Of a DNA stretch of 64,000 nucleotides, positions 18,665-26,946 are shown in pieces. Where the stretch lies: positions 1 through 64,000 of the forward strand of contig NZ_PYON01000022.1 in the NCBI RefSeq assembly GCF_003026355.1, read 5' to 3'. The translations under genes and the position numbers were made by a program. Position 1 is the first letter of the stretch; every line of letters starts with the position of its first letter. This stretch comes from Photobacterium kishitanii. GTDB taxonomy: Bacteria; Pseudomonadota; Gammaproteobacteria; Enterobacterales; Vibrionaceae. The notes under the pieces were generated by a model that saw only the letters and a list, made by a program, of their open reading frames with translations, was not told the DNA's origin and searched no databases.

Positions 18665-18889
18665 TTTAAATTGTTTGTTATTACCAGTAAAATAACTTGT
18701 TGTACGGGAGTGAATTCCTGAATTAGTCTAAGAAAAACGTTGCTAAGGTAAGAAACAATGAAACATGGACCGGATTGTCTATCATGTTTTTTACGTTAAC
18801 TTAGTACTGTTTTTTCACAATAGAACATTACAATTGCCTGTGTTCTATTCTAATAATTATCTACTCTGGATGTAGTTCAGGAAACGCAA

Positions 18890-19054
18890 ATGGCTAAGTT
18901 AAACCAAAAATTTCACAAAGGCAGCAAATCAAAATTCAATTCTGAGTTTGCAGATGATTTTCAGGATTTAGATCTGCAATCTCGTGGTAAGAAGAAACGT
19001 CGTGTGACACGTTCGCGTTTCGATAGTCCGGAGTACAGTGATTTCGATTATTAA
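18890..19054 (+). CDS. Small basic protein of 54 residues
   Basis: ATG 18890 opens a 54-codon frame beginning MAKLNQKFHKGSKSK, with a lysine/arginine cluster GKKKRRVTRSR and an acidic-aromatic tail ending YSDFDY. AGGAAACGC lies just upstream as ribosome site and a strong terminator follows, which is why I regard it as a real gene. It has no membrane segment. The basic centre suggests binding to nucleic acid or the ribosome. I do not recognise the family. Confidence 0.7.
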   Translation: MAKLNQKFHKGSKSKFNSEFADDFQDLDLQSRGKKKRRVTRSRFDSPEYSDFDY

Positions 19055-19098
19055 TAGTGATGTGTAATTCACAATAAAAGATCGACAATTAATTATTA

Positions 19099-19131
19099 AA
19101 AAAGGCGTACCTAGAAGGGTACGCCTTTTTG
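19099..19131. terminator. Bidirectional terminator
   Basis: The stem AAAAAGGCGTACC/GGTACGCCTTTTT lies between the small basic-protein gene and the convergent hypothetical gene. Confidence 0.9.
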
Positions 19132-19165
19132 TTATTAAAACTGTTATTTGTATAGCTAATAGTTA

Positions 19166-19618
19166 CTATGAACTTTTTTGTTCACTTAATGAGGCATAGC
19201 GGTGCAGTAATTCAGTTAAGACACTCACCCAGCCAAAGGCATTATCTGGTGCGTTGGTTAAAATCTGCTCTACTTCAGCACAATGTTGTTCTAATGTTAC
19301 TGCTTCTTCAAGCTGAAAAGATATTGCATAAAAATGCCATAGTAGTAAGCGGATCATACGCTCACTGTTTTGTTGGGCATTGTCAGAATCAGAAAATGCA
19401 ATATTAACTTCCCCTAATGCAATTGCAGTCATTCGTAGCATCGCATCAAACTGGGTTGATTTTAGACGTTCGTCGCTGTCAATTTCTTCTTGATCGAAGG
19501 TAAATATTTCCTGCATCACATCTTCTGGTACCATACGACCTATTACGCGAAGGCTAAATTCTTCTAATTCATGTCGAGGCATGGTTAAAAGGCAGTTTAA
19601 GGTGTAATCACGTTGCAT
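19166..19618 (-). CDS. Hypothetical acidic protein
   Basis: The frame opens at a GTG (19639), but ATG 19618 (MQRDYTLNCLL) has a GAG ribosome site at the right distance, giving 150 residues. It is soluble, helix-rich and acidic, without signal peptide or membrane segment. Conserved-looking blocks are TMPRHELEEFSLRVIGRMVPE and MIRLLLWHFYAISF. I do not recognise the family. It is transcribed away from mrcB with about 290 bases between them. Confidence 0.6.
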   Translation of the reverse strand: MQRDYTLNCLLTMPRHELEEFSLRVIGRMVPEDVMQEIFTFDQEEIDSDERLKSTQFDAMLRMTAIALGEVNIAFSDSDNAQQNSERMIRLLLWHFYAISFQLEEAVTLEQHCAEVEQILTNAPDNAFGWVSVLTELLHRYASLSEQKSS

Positions 19619-19911
19619 ATAATTTCTCGCAGATACCACGACGCCGATCAGGATTGATCATATGGCGAATTATCAAAGGTACGTATTTTGGAGCATTTGT
19701 GCCCAAAAGGCTAATAAAACCCAAACTGATAGATTGATGTAAGAATATCTGACAACGTGATGACAACCTGATTAGCATATTTGGTTATGTTAATCATATT
19801 AAAGTCAGTGCGTAGGCACTGATCTCATTTAGCGAAGGCTTCACCAATATACGTTGATCACTTAATTATCGAATTTATGGTGACGACGAATTTATTACAT
19901 TGAACAGGCTT

Positions 19912-22230
19912 ATGACGTCAAATAATCAACAATCTACCCCTCAAGCACCTCAAATGAAGAAAAAACGTAGTGTGATTGTACGTGCCTTAATTGGTGCAAC
20001 ATTAATTGGTACTGCGGGTATGGCTTATTTAGGTTATGACTTGAACCAACAAATTAGTGCTAAGTTTGCTGGTCAATTATGGCAATTACCTTCAGTTGTC
20101 TATGCACGTGAGATGGCATTACAGCCCGGGGCGCCAATAACCTATAATACTTTAGTTAATGAGCTTAAAGTATTAGGATATCAAAAAGTTGCAAAGCCTG
20201 ATCAAAGCGGTGAATATGCAGCAAATGGTTGGAAAGTTGATTTTGTACGTCGGCCATTTAACTTTAAAGAAGGGCCTGAAGGGGCGCGTCATGTTTCAGT
20301 GTCATTTAATAATGACAGTATAACTCGCATCATGGATTTAGATTCTAATAAAGAATTAGGATTTTTGCATATCGATCCAAAGATGTTAGGAATGTTAGAA
20401 GCACATTCAGACGAACAGCGTATTTATTTGCCTGAAGATAAAATGCCCAAACTACTTGTCGCAGGTTTAATCGATACTGAAGATCGCCATTTTTATGAGC
20501 ATGATGGTATTTCCTTGGTAGGTATTGCGCGGGCGTTTATTGCCAATATTAAAGCAGGTCATACGGTACAAGGTGGCAGTACGCTGACGCAGCAGTTAGC
20601 TAAAAATATGTTTTTAAGCAGCCAGCGTACATTTTGGCGTAAATTTAAAGAAGCTTATATGGCGATCATCATTGATACTCGCTACGGTAAACAAGAAGTA
20701 CTTGATGCTTACATGAACCAAGTGTACCTAGCTCAGTTTGGTGGGCATGGTATTCATGGTTTTGCTTTAGCGTCACGTTATTATTTTGATCGGCCGTTAT
20801 CAGAGTTACGAGTTGATCAATTAGCACTGTTAATTGGTATGGTGAAAGGGCCAACATATTATAATCCTTGGCGTCATCCTGAACGTGCTAAAGAACGCCG
20901 TAATATCGTTTTAGACTTAATGAACAAAGACGGTGAAATCAGTGATACAGCTTATCAAGCGGCGATCAAACTACCACTTGATATTCAGGCAAAAGGTCAA
21001 TTAGCTAAACGTCAACCTGCATATTTTGATCAAATTAAAGCTGAGCTAGAGCAAAAAGCTGGTGCAGCGTTTGAGGCTGGTAAAGGATTACGTATTTTTA
21101 CCTCGCTAGATCCTCAATCACAAAAGCTGGCAGAAGCTGCGGTTGCTAAAGTGATGCCTGAAGTACAAAAACGAGCAGGCAAAGATTTACAAACAGCAGT
21201 GGTTATTGTTGATCGCACTACAGGTGAAATCCGCGCTATGATTGGCGGTGATCAACCTGGGTTTGCGGGTTATAACCGCGCTATTTATGCACAACGCCAA
21301 GTTGGCTCAGTGATTAAGCCGGCGTTATATCTTACTGCGCTAGAAAATCCAGCGAGATTTAGCCTGGCAAGCTCATTAAAAGATCAACCGTTATCAATTA
21401 AGATGCATGACGGTGCAACATGGAGCCCACGTAATTACGATCGTAAATACCGTGGTGAAGTGCCATTATTTGTTGCACTTGCCAAATCTTATAATGTTCC
21501 AACTGTTAATCTAGGTATGGCTGTTGGCGTTGATAAGATGTCTGAGACATTGACGAAATTAGGTATTGCTGAGCAAGATATTCCTCAAGTACCATCTTTG
21601 TTTCTGGGTTCAATTACCTTGTCGCCATTACAGGTTGCTCAAATGTATCAAGCGATTGGTAATGAAGGGTATTTAGCACCATTAACAGCCTTAAATGCCG
21701 TGGTTGATGAAAATGGCAAAGTGTTATATCAAAACTGGCCAAAAGCCGCTGAAGTGGTACCGCCACAAGCTGCATGGCTAACGATGTTTGCATTGCAAGA
21801 TACGGTGAAATTTGGTACTGCTCATTCGCTGAATAAATTATTTCCTAATACCCATTTAGCGGGTAAAACAGGTACGACTAATAATGGCCGTGATAGTTGG
21901 TATGTTGGTATTGATGGTCGTGAGGTCGTGACTGTTTGGATGGGGCGTGATGATAATAAGAGCACCCATTTAACAGGAGCAAGTGGCGCATTGCGTCTTT
22001 ACACTGATTATATTCAACATCGTAAACCTGAGCCATTATTGTTACGACAGCCTGCAAATATTGAAGCTGAAAATTATCAGATTGCAGCTGATGGTGAATA
22101 TATTCCAAGCTGTAGCGGTCAAACGCGAATGCCTATTTGGGATCCGCATGGCGATCTTAAGCAGCATTGCCAAGCTGAGAAAGTGAAGCATAAAGTGGAA
22201 GGATTCTTCAATAAATTATTTAATTGGTAA
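19912..22230 (+). CDS. mrcB: Penicillin-binding protein 1B, bifunctional peptidoglycan synthase
   Basis: A 772-residue protein from ATG 19912 (ACAGG ribosome site; an in-frame TTG at 19900 is less likely). A short cytosolic basic N-terminus is followed by one membrane helix (~25-45), a UB2H-like regulatory domain (~60-145), a GT51 glycosyltransferase domain with EDRHFYEHDG and GGSTLTQQLAKN, and a transpeptidase domain with SVIK (S-x-x-K), SYN (S-x-N) and KTGTT. All catalytic motifs are intact. It polymerises and crosslinks peptidoglycan in the periplasm and is normally activated by LpoB. The gene is monocistronic and followed by a terminator. Confidence 0.95.
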   Translation: MTSNNQQSTPQAPQMKKKRSVIVRALIGATLIGTAGMAYLGYDLNQQISAKFAGQLWQLPSVVYAREMALQPGAPITYNTLVNELKVLGYQKVAKPDQSGEYAANGWKVDFVRRPFNFKEGPEGARHVSVSFNNDSITRIMDLDSNKELGFLHIDPKMLGMLEAHSDEQRIYLPEDKMPKLLVAGLIDTEDRHFYEHDGISLVGIARAFIANIKAGHTVQGGSTLTQQLAKNMFLSSQRTFWRKFKEAYMAIIIDTRYGKQEVLDAYMNQVYLAQFGGHGIHGFALASRYYFDRPLSELRVDQLALLIGMVKGPTYYNPWRHPERAKERRNIVLDLMNKDGEISDTAYQAAIKLPLDIQAKGQLAKRQPAYFDQIKAELEQKAGAAFEAGKGLRIFTSLDPQSQKLAEAAVAKVMPEVQKRAGKDLQTAVVIVDRTTGEIRAMIGGDQPGFAGYNRAIYAQRQVGSVIKPALYLTALENPARFSLASSLKDQPLSIKMHDGATWSPRNYDRKYRGEVPLFVALAKSYNVPTVNLGMAVGVDKMSETLTKLGIAEQDIPQVPSLFLGSITLSPLQVAQMYQAIGNEGYLAPLTALNAVVDENGKVLYQNWPKAAEVVPPQAAWLTMFALQDTVKFGTAHSLNKLFPNTHLAGKTGTTNNGRDSWYVGIDGREVVTVWMGRDDNKSTHLTGASGALRLYTDYIQHRKPEPLLLRQPANIEAENYQIAADGEYIPSCSGQTRMPIWDPHGDLKQHCQAEKVKHKVEGFFNKLFNW

Positions 22231-22248
22231 TTAGTACTTACTATCTTT

Positions 22249-22274
22249 AAGCCTCCTGCTATGGAGGCTTTTTT
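22249..22274 (+). terminator. Terminator after mrcB
   Basis: The stem AAGCCTCC/GGAGGCTT with loop TGCTAT is followed by TTTTTA. Confidence 0.9.
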
Positions 22275-22346
22275 ATGGGTGTTATTCGTGTTTTAAGAAC
22301 TAATTCGGTAGAATATTGGCTTGCAATGTAGAATGAGTAAATATTG

Positions 22347-22895
22347 ATGCGTTTTTTAAAATCGTCAGTTCACGCTGATTTAGTCAATTTAGATCTTCAA
22401 TCACCAACATTGACGATATATCACCGCCAAGCAACACGTGCGATTGTCCTTAATGGCGACAATATTTTGATGTTATACACTGCTCGTTATCATGATTATA
22501 CCTTACCTGGTGGCGGCATTGATGTTGGAGAAGATCAGATTCAAGGCTTAATTCGAGAGTTAGAAGAAGAAACTGGCGCTACCAATATCCATGATATTGA
22601 ACCGTTTGGAATGTATGAAGAGTTTCGACCTTGGTATAAACCAGAACATGATATTGTACATATGGAATCATTTTGTTATGTATGTAAAATCGATGCGCAA
22701 TTAGGGGAAACACGGCTCGAGGATTATGAGAAGAAAAATGGCATGAAGCCAGTATGGATCAATATTTTTGATGCGATTACACACAATGAACATACGATGA
22801 GACATTCCGATAAGAAAGGGATGTCTATTGAGCGAGAAACGTTTTTATTAAAGCGCATTGTCGCTGAATTATTAGTAGCACCAATTACGCAATAA
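22347..22895 (+). CDS. NUDIX hydrolase
   Basis: A 182-residue protein starting at ATG 22347 (an adjoining TTG is in frame). The Nudix box is GGGIDVGEDQIQGLIRELEEETG (~residues 53-75), matching GX5EX7REUXEEXGU, so the metal-binding glutamates are present. It should hydrolyse a nucleoside-diphosphate-linked substrate. The substrate cannot be read from the sequence. It resembles the Nudix proteins often annotated simply as NUDIX domain-containing in Vibrio. The gene is monocistronic and convergent with the META-domain lipoprotein gene. Confidence 0.85.
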   Translation: MRFLKSSVHADLVNLDLQSPTLTIYHRQATRAIVLNGDNILMLYTARYHDYTLPGGGIDVGEDQIQGLIRELEEETGATNIHDIEPFGMYEEFRPWYKPEHDIVHMESFCYVCKIDAQLGETRLEDYEKKNGMKPVWINIFDAITHNEHTMRHSDKKGMSIERETFLLKRIVAELLVAPITQ

Positions 22896-22911
22896 ATTGT
22901 ATAAAAATAAA

Positions 22912-22940
22912 ATCCACAATAATTAAGCATTATTGTGGAT
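22912..22940. terminator. Bidirectional hairpin
   Basis: The stem ATCCACAATAAT/ATTATTGTGGAT with a 5-base loop lies between the convergent NUDIX and META-domain genes. Confidence 0.7.
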
Positions 22941-22952
22941 ATTAATCTCTAG

Positions 22953-23369
22953 TTATTTCTTTTCAACGCGCTTAAATGTTACGGTATGGTTATCTGAACT
23001 TAAGATCAATGTATTACTATTGACTAAAAATTTAGAGGGCCCTGTTAACATCTGCTTTACAAACCCGTCGACAGTAGCTTGCTCATTTTGAGGGCACATT
23101 TTTTGGGTTGAGATTAAATTTTTAGTCGTAAGATCTTGAGTTGTGATGCGCATTTTACCTGTTAACGTATTACAGCCTGAATAGCTAACGTTAAGGTTTT
23201 TATTAATCTGTAGTTGTGGCTTGATGGTCAAAGCATCTACAGGTTGGGTATAGCCATCGATTGAGCTTACTGTCCATGTATTAGCAAGGCCAACCGCATT
23301 TTGGGGTGAGCTTGCGCAACCAGTTAATATTGTTGCAATGAATAGCGTTGTTAATAGCGTTTTTCTCAT
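22953..23369 (-). CDS. META-domain (HslJ-like) lipoprotein
   Basis: A 138-residue protein with a lipoprotein signal (MRKTLLTTLFIATILTGCAS; lipobox LTGC, Cys 18) and a META domain (WTVSSIDG..., SGCNTLTGKM, STQKMCP). It resembles HslJ, a heat-shock and novobiocin-tolerance protein in E. coli, and secreted META proteins of unknown role. It is probably anchored in the outer membrane facing the periplasm. No operon partner. Confidence 0.8.
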   Translation of the reverse strand: MRKTLLTTLFIATILTGCASSPQNAVGLANTWTVSSIDGYTQPVDALTIKPQLQINKNLNVSYSGCNTLTGKMRITTQDLTTKNLISTQKMCPQNEQATVDGFVKQMLTGPSKFLVNSNTLILSSDNHTVTFKRVEKK

Positions 23370-23697
23370 GGATATTCTCTTAATCTTATGTGTAAGGTGT
23401 TGAGATGTAAATTATCTTTGATACTGGCAATTACTAAATAAGGGGCACAAAAAGTGTTGATTGATTACCGATCATATCCGTTTACTATCAATGAAAAAAA
23501 CGGACGCTAAGTGTGACAAAGATCGCTAAAAATGTAAATGTTCAGTTGTTAAATAATAGGATATTAATCGAGTAAATTCCTGCATGGTATATATTGTTTT
23601 TAATATGGTAAGTTATGCCATGAAGGGATCTGTTCTGGGCGTGTCATTTATCGTCACGGCTGCCATAATAAGTTATTAATTTCGTTGGTGTGTATCT
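23370..23697. other. Intergenic region between divergent genes
   Basis: About 330 AT-rich bases between the META lipoprotein gene and the DUF3820 gene. They must hold both promoters. No hairpin, repeat or small ORF with a ribosome site stood out. Confidence 0.5.
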
Positions 23698-23913
23698 ATG
23701 TTTCAAAAACAACATCTTATTCAATTAGCTAATATGAAAATGCCATTTGGTAAATATGCAGGTCGAGTACTGATCGATTTACCTGAAGAATATTTATTGT
23801 GGTTTCAAAAGCAAGGTTTTCCTGAAGGACAATTAGGAACACTGATGGCGTTAGCGCTTGAGTTTAAAATAGAAGGGCTAGAATCTGTAATTCGTCCCTT
23901 GAGACAAGATTAA
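23698..23913 (+). CDS. DUF3820 family protein
   Basis: A 71-residue protein matching the whole DUF3820 pattern: LANMKMPFGKYAGRVLIDLPEEYLLWFQKQGFPEG... then a leucine-rich helix and IRPL. Some members are called quorum-sensing-regulated virulence factor-like, and the fold is thought to be related to nuclease-associated domains. No enzymatic role is established as far as I know. It is followed closely by the LRR lipoprotein gene (14 bases), so the two are probably co-transcribed. Confidence 0.85.
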   Translation: MFQKQHLIQLANMKMPFGKYAGRVLIDLPEEYLLWFQKQGFPEGQLGTLMALALEFKIEGLESVIRPLRQD

Positions 23914-23927
23914 TAAAGGTATTAATA

Positions 23928-24467
23928 GTGAATAATAGCCGTATATGGTCGAGTATCATTGCCATTATCATCGGGTCTATAGTGACTGGGTGTGCGCAGC
24001 AGGTGCAACCATCGTTAACATCATTAACGTTTATTGATCCCAATTTTAAACGTTGCGTATTTGCACAAGGTGAAAAAAATATAAAGCAGATCACAACCTT
24101 AAAGTGTAGTCATTTTAATATACGAGATGCACGAGAAGTTCGCTATTTAAGCCACCTAAAAACATTGGATCTCTCATCAAACCAATTAACATATCTTGAT
24201 GTAAGCCATAATCCACAGCTACAAGTTCTTAGTGTTGAACACAATAAATTAGCTAATTTAAATTTGACTCATAATCCACAATTGCAGATTGTTAATGTAA
24301 GTTTTAATCGTTTAAAAGCATTAAATGTCAGTCATAATCCGTTACTGACGTACTTAAATTATGATGATACGTCGATTGATCATGTTGATATTAGTCGTAA
24401 TCCTCGTTTACTTACCCCTTTTCACACAATAGATGTGCCAAACGGCCCAACGATAATGGCGGAATAA
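23928..24467 (+). CDS. Leucine-rich-repeat lipoprotein
   Basis: A 179-residue protein with a GTG start and AAAGG ribosome site. The lipoprotein signal peptide ends at VTGC (Cys 22). Residues ~65-165 are five short LRRs with a ~21-residue period (LDLSSNQLTYLDVSHNPQLQ; LNLTHNPQLQIVNVSFNRLK; LNVSHNPLLTYLNY...), resembling bacterial internalin-like asparagine-rich LRRs. It is probably an outer-membrane-anchored binding protein. It lies between DUF3820 and gloA2, with only 2 bases to gloA2, so it is likely in one operon. Confidence 0.75.
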   Translation: MNNSRIWSSIIAIIIGSIVTGCAQQVQPSLTSLTFIDPNFKRCVFAQGEKNIKQITTLKCSHFNIRDAREVRYLSHLKTLDLSSNQLTYLDVSHNPQLQVLSVEHNKLANLNLTHNPQLQIVNVSFNRLKALNVSHNPLLTYLNYDDTSIDHVDISRNPRLLTPFHTIDVPNGPTIMAE

Positions 24468-24469
24468 TA

Positions 24470-24853
24470 ATGTTAAAAGCAATTCATCATGTAGCGATTA
24501 TTTGTAGTGATTATTCTCGTTCAAAAGCGTTTTACACACAGTTATTACAACTAGAAATTATATCTGAAACTTACCGTGAAGATCGCGACTCATATAAATT
24601 AGATTTAAAACTACCAGATAATAGTCAAATAGAGTTGTTTTCATTTAATGGTGCTCCAAAACGTCAGAGTTACCCTGAAGCTCAGGGGTTACGTCATTTA
24701 GCTTTTGCTGTCGATGATGTAGCTGTTACAGTCGGCTATTTAGAAAAGAATGGAGTTGAGGTTGAGCCTATTCGTATTGATGAGTTAACGAATAAGGCAT
24801 TTACTTTTTTTAGTGATCCTGATGGATTACCCCTAGAACTTTATCAGATTTAA
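24470..24853 (+). CDS. gloA2: VOC family protein, GloA2 (YaeR)
   Basis: A 127-residue single VOC domain protein. It aligns closely with E. coli GloA2/YaeR: IHHVAIICSDYSRSKAFYTQLL, YREDRDSYKLDL, QIELFSF, GLRHLAFAVDD and FFSDPDGLPLELYQ, including the His and two Glu metal ligands typical of glyoxalase-fold proteins. E. coli GloA2 has been linked to glyoxalase-type activity, though the physiological substrate is uncertain. The start is next to the stop of the LRR lipoprotein gene, with a GGCGGA ribosome site. Confidence 0.88.
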   Translation: MLKAIHHVAIICSDYSRSKAFYTQLLQLEIISETYREDRDSYKLDLKLPDNSQIELFSFNGAPKRQSYPEAQGLRHLAFAVDDVAVTVGYLEKNGVEVEPIRIDELTNKAFTFFSDPDGLPLELYQI

Positions 24854-24970
24854 CAAACTGTAACTAATTATTGCGTATATAATATTAATTCAAATGATAT
24901 GTTTAACTAACAACTATATGCATGAGTGTGTATAGTTGTTAATAGTTATCGATGATCAGGGATGAAGTTA

Positions 24971-25762
24971 ATGCGTAGGATTATTTTTAATCAAAAAGGT
25001 GGTGTGGGAAAATCAAGTATAACTGTCAATTTAGCCGCAATCAGCGCAGCTAAAGGCTATAAAACATTAGTGATAGATCTTGATATACAAGGTAACAGTA
25101 GTGCTTATTTAGGGATTGATATTAATCAACCGAATGATAAAACAATTGCAGAGCTTCTAAATCAAACTGCATCTTGGTTTGCGGTGTCGACGCCGATCAG
25201 TGCTTATCCTCAAGCAACAGCATATGATAATTTATTTATTATTCCTTCCAGCCCAAAACTTGATAAGTTAGAAGTTGAACTTGAACGACGTTATAAAATT
25301 TATAAGCTTCGTGAAGTGCTCGATGTATTAGCGGCTGATTTTGACCGTATCTATATTGATACGCCACCGAATTTAAATTTTTATACTAAGTCGGGTTTAA
25401 TCGCAGCGCATAAGTTATTAATTCCTTTTGACTGCGATAGTTTCTCTCAGCAAGCTTTAATTAAAGTGATGGATAATCTCGCAGAGTTACGTGATGATCA
25501 TAACCGTGATTTAGAGTTAGAAGGCATCGTGGTGAATATGTTTAATACTCAAGCAAAGTTTCCTCGTCAAATTATTGAGGAGATCAAAACATTGGGTTTT
25601 CCTATTTTAGAGCCGTATTTACCCCAATCGATAAAAATGAAAGAATCGCATTACCAGCAGTGCCCAATGCTATATTTTGATCCTAAGCATAAGTTAACTC
25701 AGCAATTTATCGGATTGTATGATGGTATTGAAACTGCAGTAACACTGGAGAATAAAGCATAG
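24971..25762 (+). CDS. Orphan ParA-family ATPase
   Basis: The AGGG ribosome site at 24958-24961 is 9 bases from ATG 24971, which is preferred over ATG 24962; this gives 263 residues. The deviant Walker A motif KGGVGKSS (with the signature first lysine), Walker A' VIDLDIQGN and Walker B YIDTPPNL are all present, so it is a ParA/MinD-like ATPase. A ParB-like partner gene is absent from the window, so the cargo is unknown. Candidates include protein clusters or machinery at the pole rather than DNA. It does not resemble the oriC-linked ParA because the gidA/gidB context is missing. Confidence 0.85.
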   Translation: MRRIIFNQKGGVGKSSITVNLAAISAAKGYKTLVIDLDIQGNSSAYLGIDINQPNDKTIAELLNQTASWFAVSTPISAYPQATAYDNLFIIPSSPKLDKLEVELERRYKIYKLREVLDVLAADFDRIYIDTPPNLNFYTKSGLIAAHKLLIPFDCDSFSQQALIKVMDNLAELRDDHNRDLELEGIVVNMFNTQAKFPRQIIEEIKTLGFPILEPYLPQSIKMKESHYQQCPMLYFDPKHKLTQQFIGLYDGIETAVTLENKA

Positions 25763-25774
25763 ATGGAATTTGAA

Positions 25775-25806
25775 TTAATGGTAATTCATGGTTGAATTAC
25801 CATTAA
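25775..25806. terminator. Bidirectional hairpin
   Basis: A perfect 13-bp stem (TTAATGGTAATTC and complement) with a 6-base loop lies between the convergent ParA and MscS-like genes. Confidence 0.65.
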
Positions 25807-25810
25807 CTGA

Positions 25811-26656
25811 TTATGCGGTAGTCGCTGGAAAAGCGCGTTCATATTCTTCCATGAAATCACGACGAATCTCTTGTTCAAGGTGTGTTGCTCGTTCTGTTGG
25901 ACAAAAGAGCATAAAATGAACGATTTGTTCACCAGTCGTTGAACTACTGATATGTATATGAGGTTCAGAACCAGGTAGATCGAGCCCTGCATGTTTTTCT
26001 ATTATGCTGTTATAGCGGCGGGCAACCTCAATAAAGTCTTCACTGTGGTGATCAATTTTAGTGATGATTGTAGGTAGTAAAGGGTAAAGATTAACAAAAT
26101 CTCTGACTACGATGGAAAAGTTATGATAAACATAGCGTTTCATGAAATTGAGATTTTTTACCGGATAAGTGAAAAACATGCTGTTTGGTAACGTTGCCGT
26201 TTTTCCGGTGTAATGATACTGGCCATGGTGAAGATCTATTTCTTGAATGACTGTCGCCATCATATTGTGCTCAATAACCTCACCACAAATTTTTCCAACT
26301 TCTATCCAGTCACCTATTCGAAATGATCGTGAACTTGCGCGTTGTATAGAGCCCGTAAAGCAAAGAATGATTTCTTTTGAAGCAACAACAATAGCGACAG
26401 CAATGGCTGTTACTGATAAAGCGAATTCATTTATTTCTGAACGCCATAATATAAATAGTATAACGAGCGTAAAAATAAACGTACCGTTCTTAGTACGAGA
26501 CATCCATTTTCGCTGGGTTTCAGTCACAAAAAATTCGTCACCCCGTACTTGTGACAGTACAATACGTCGAGCGATTGTGATAATCACAATAATTAGTGCG
26601 GTAAAAAGAAGTTTATTGGTTAATAAATAGGTGAATGTTTCAGTTATTATACCCAT
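25811..26656 (-). CDS. MscS-like mechanosensitive ion channel
   Basis: A 281-residue inner-membrane protein with three hydrophobic helices (~10-35, 50-70, 75-100), the last containing SKEIILCFTGSIQRASSRSFRIGDWIEV, the pore-lining helix and beta-domain junction typical of MscS family proteins. The cytosolic beta/alpha domain follows. It has no extra N-terminal helices, so it belongs to the short MscS-like branch. It releases solutes when membrane tension rises. It is a single gene. Confidence 0.85.
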   Translation of the reverse strand: MGIITETFTYLLTNKLLFTALIIVIITIARRIVLSQVRGDEFFVTETQRKWMSRTKNGTFIFTLVILFILWRSEINEFALSVTAIAVAIVVASKEIILCFTGSIQRASSRSFRIGDWIEVGKICGEVIEHNMMATVIQEIDLHHGQYHYTGKTATLPNSMFFTYPVKNLNFMKRYVYHNFSIVVRDFVNLYPLLPTIITKIDHHSEDFIEVARRYNSIIEKHAGLDLPGSEPHIHISSSTTGEQIVHFMLFCPTERATHLEQEIRRDFMEEYERAFPATTA

Positions 26657-26946
26657 GAATTCCTTTATCTTGACGGTATTAGAGGATTAATATAACAAAA
26701 ATCCCATATTTTTACGCTTAAATCTAGTAATAAATTTTACATTCTATTTCTTGGTAATTATCTATTGTAGTCATGACAAGTAGTTATATAAATACAATAG
26801 ATTTATAAAATTATGTGGTTGTTTTTTGTAGAATTTAGTTTTCACCTCAAATAATTAATATTACTGTTTAAGTTATTCATGTTATCAATATAATGCGCCC
26901 TAAATATACTATCAAGTTATTGATATTACTTATTATAGAGCACACA

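Noticed and set aside
25811-26656. Reading frame 26247-26630 on the plus strand as a separate gene
   Set aside because: It lies entirely inside the MscS-like gene on the opposite strand and has no start signal or recognisable domain.
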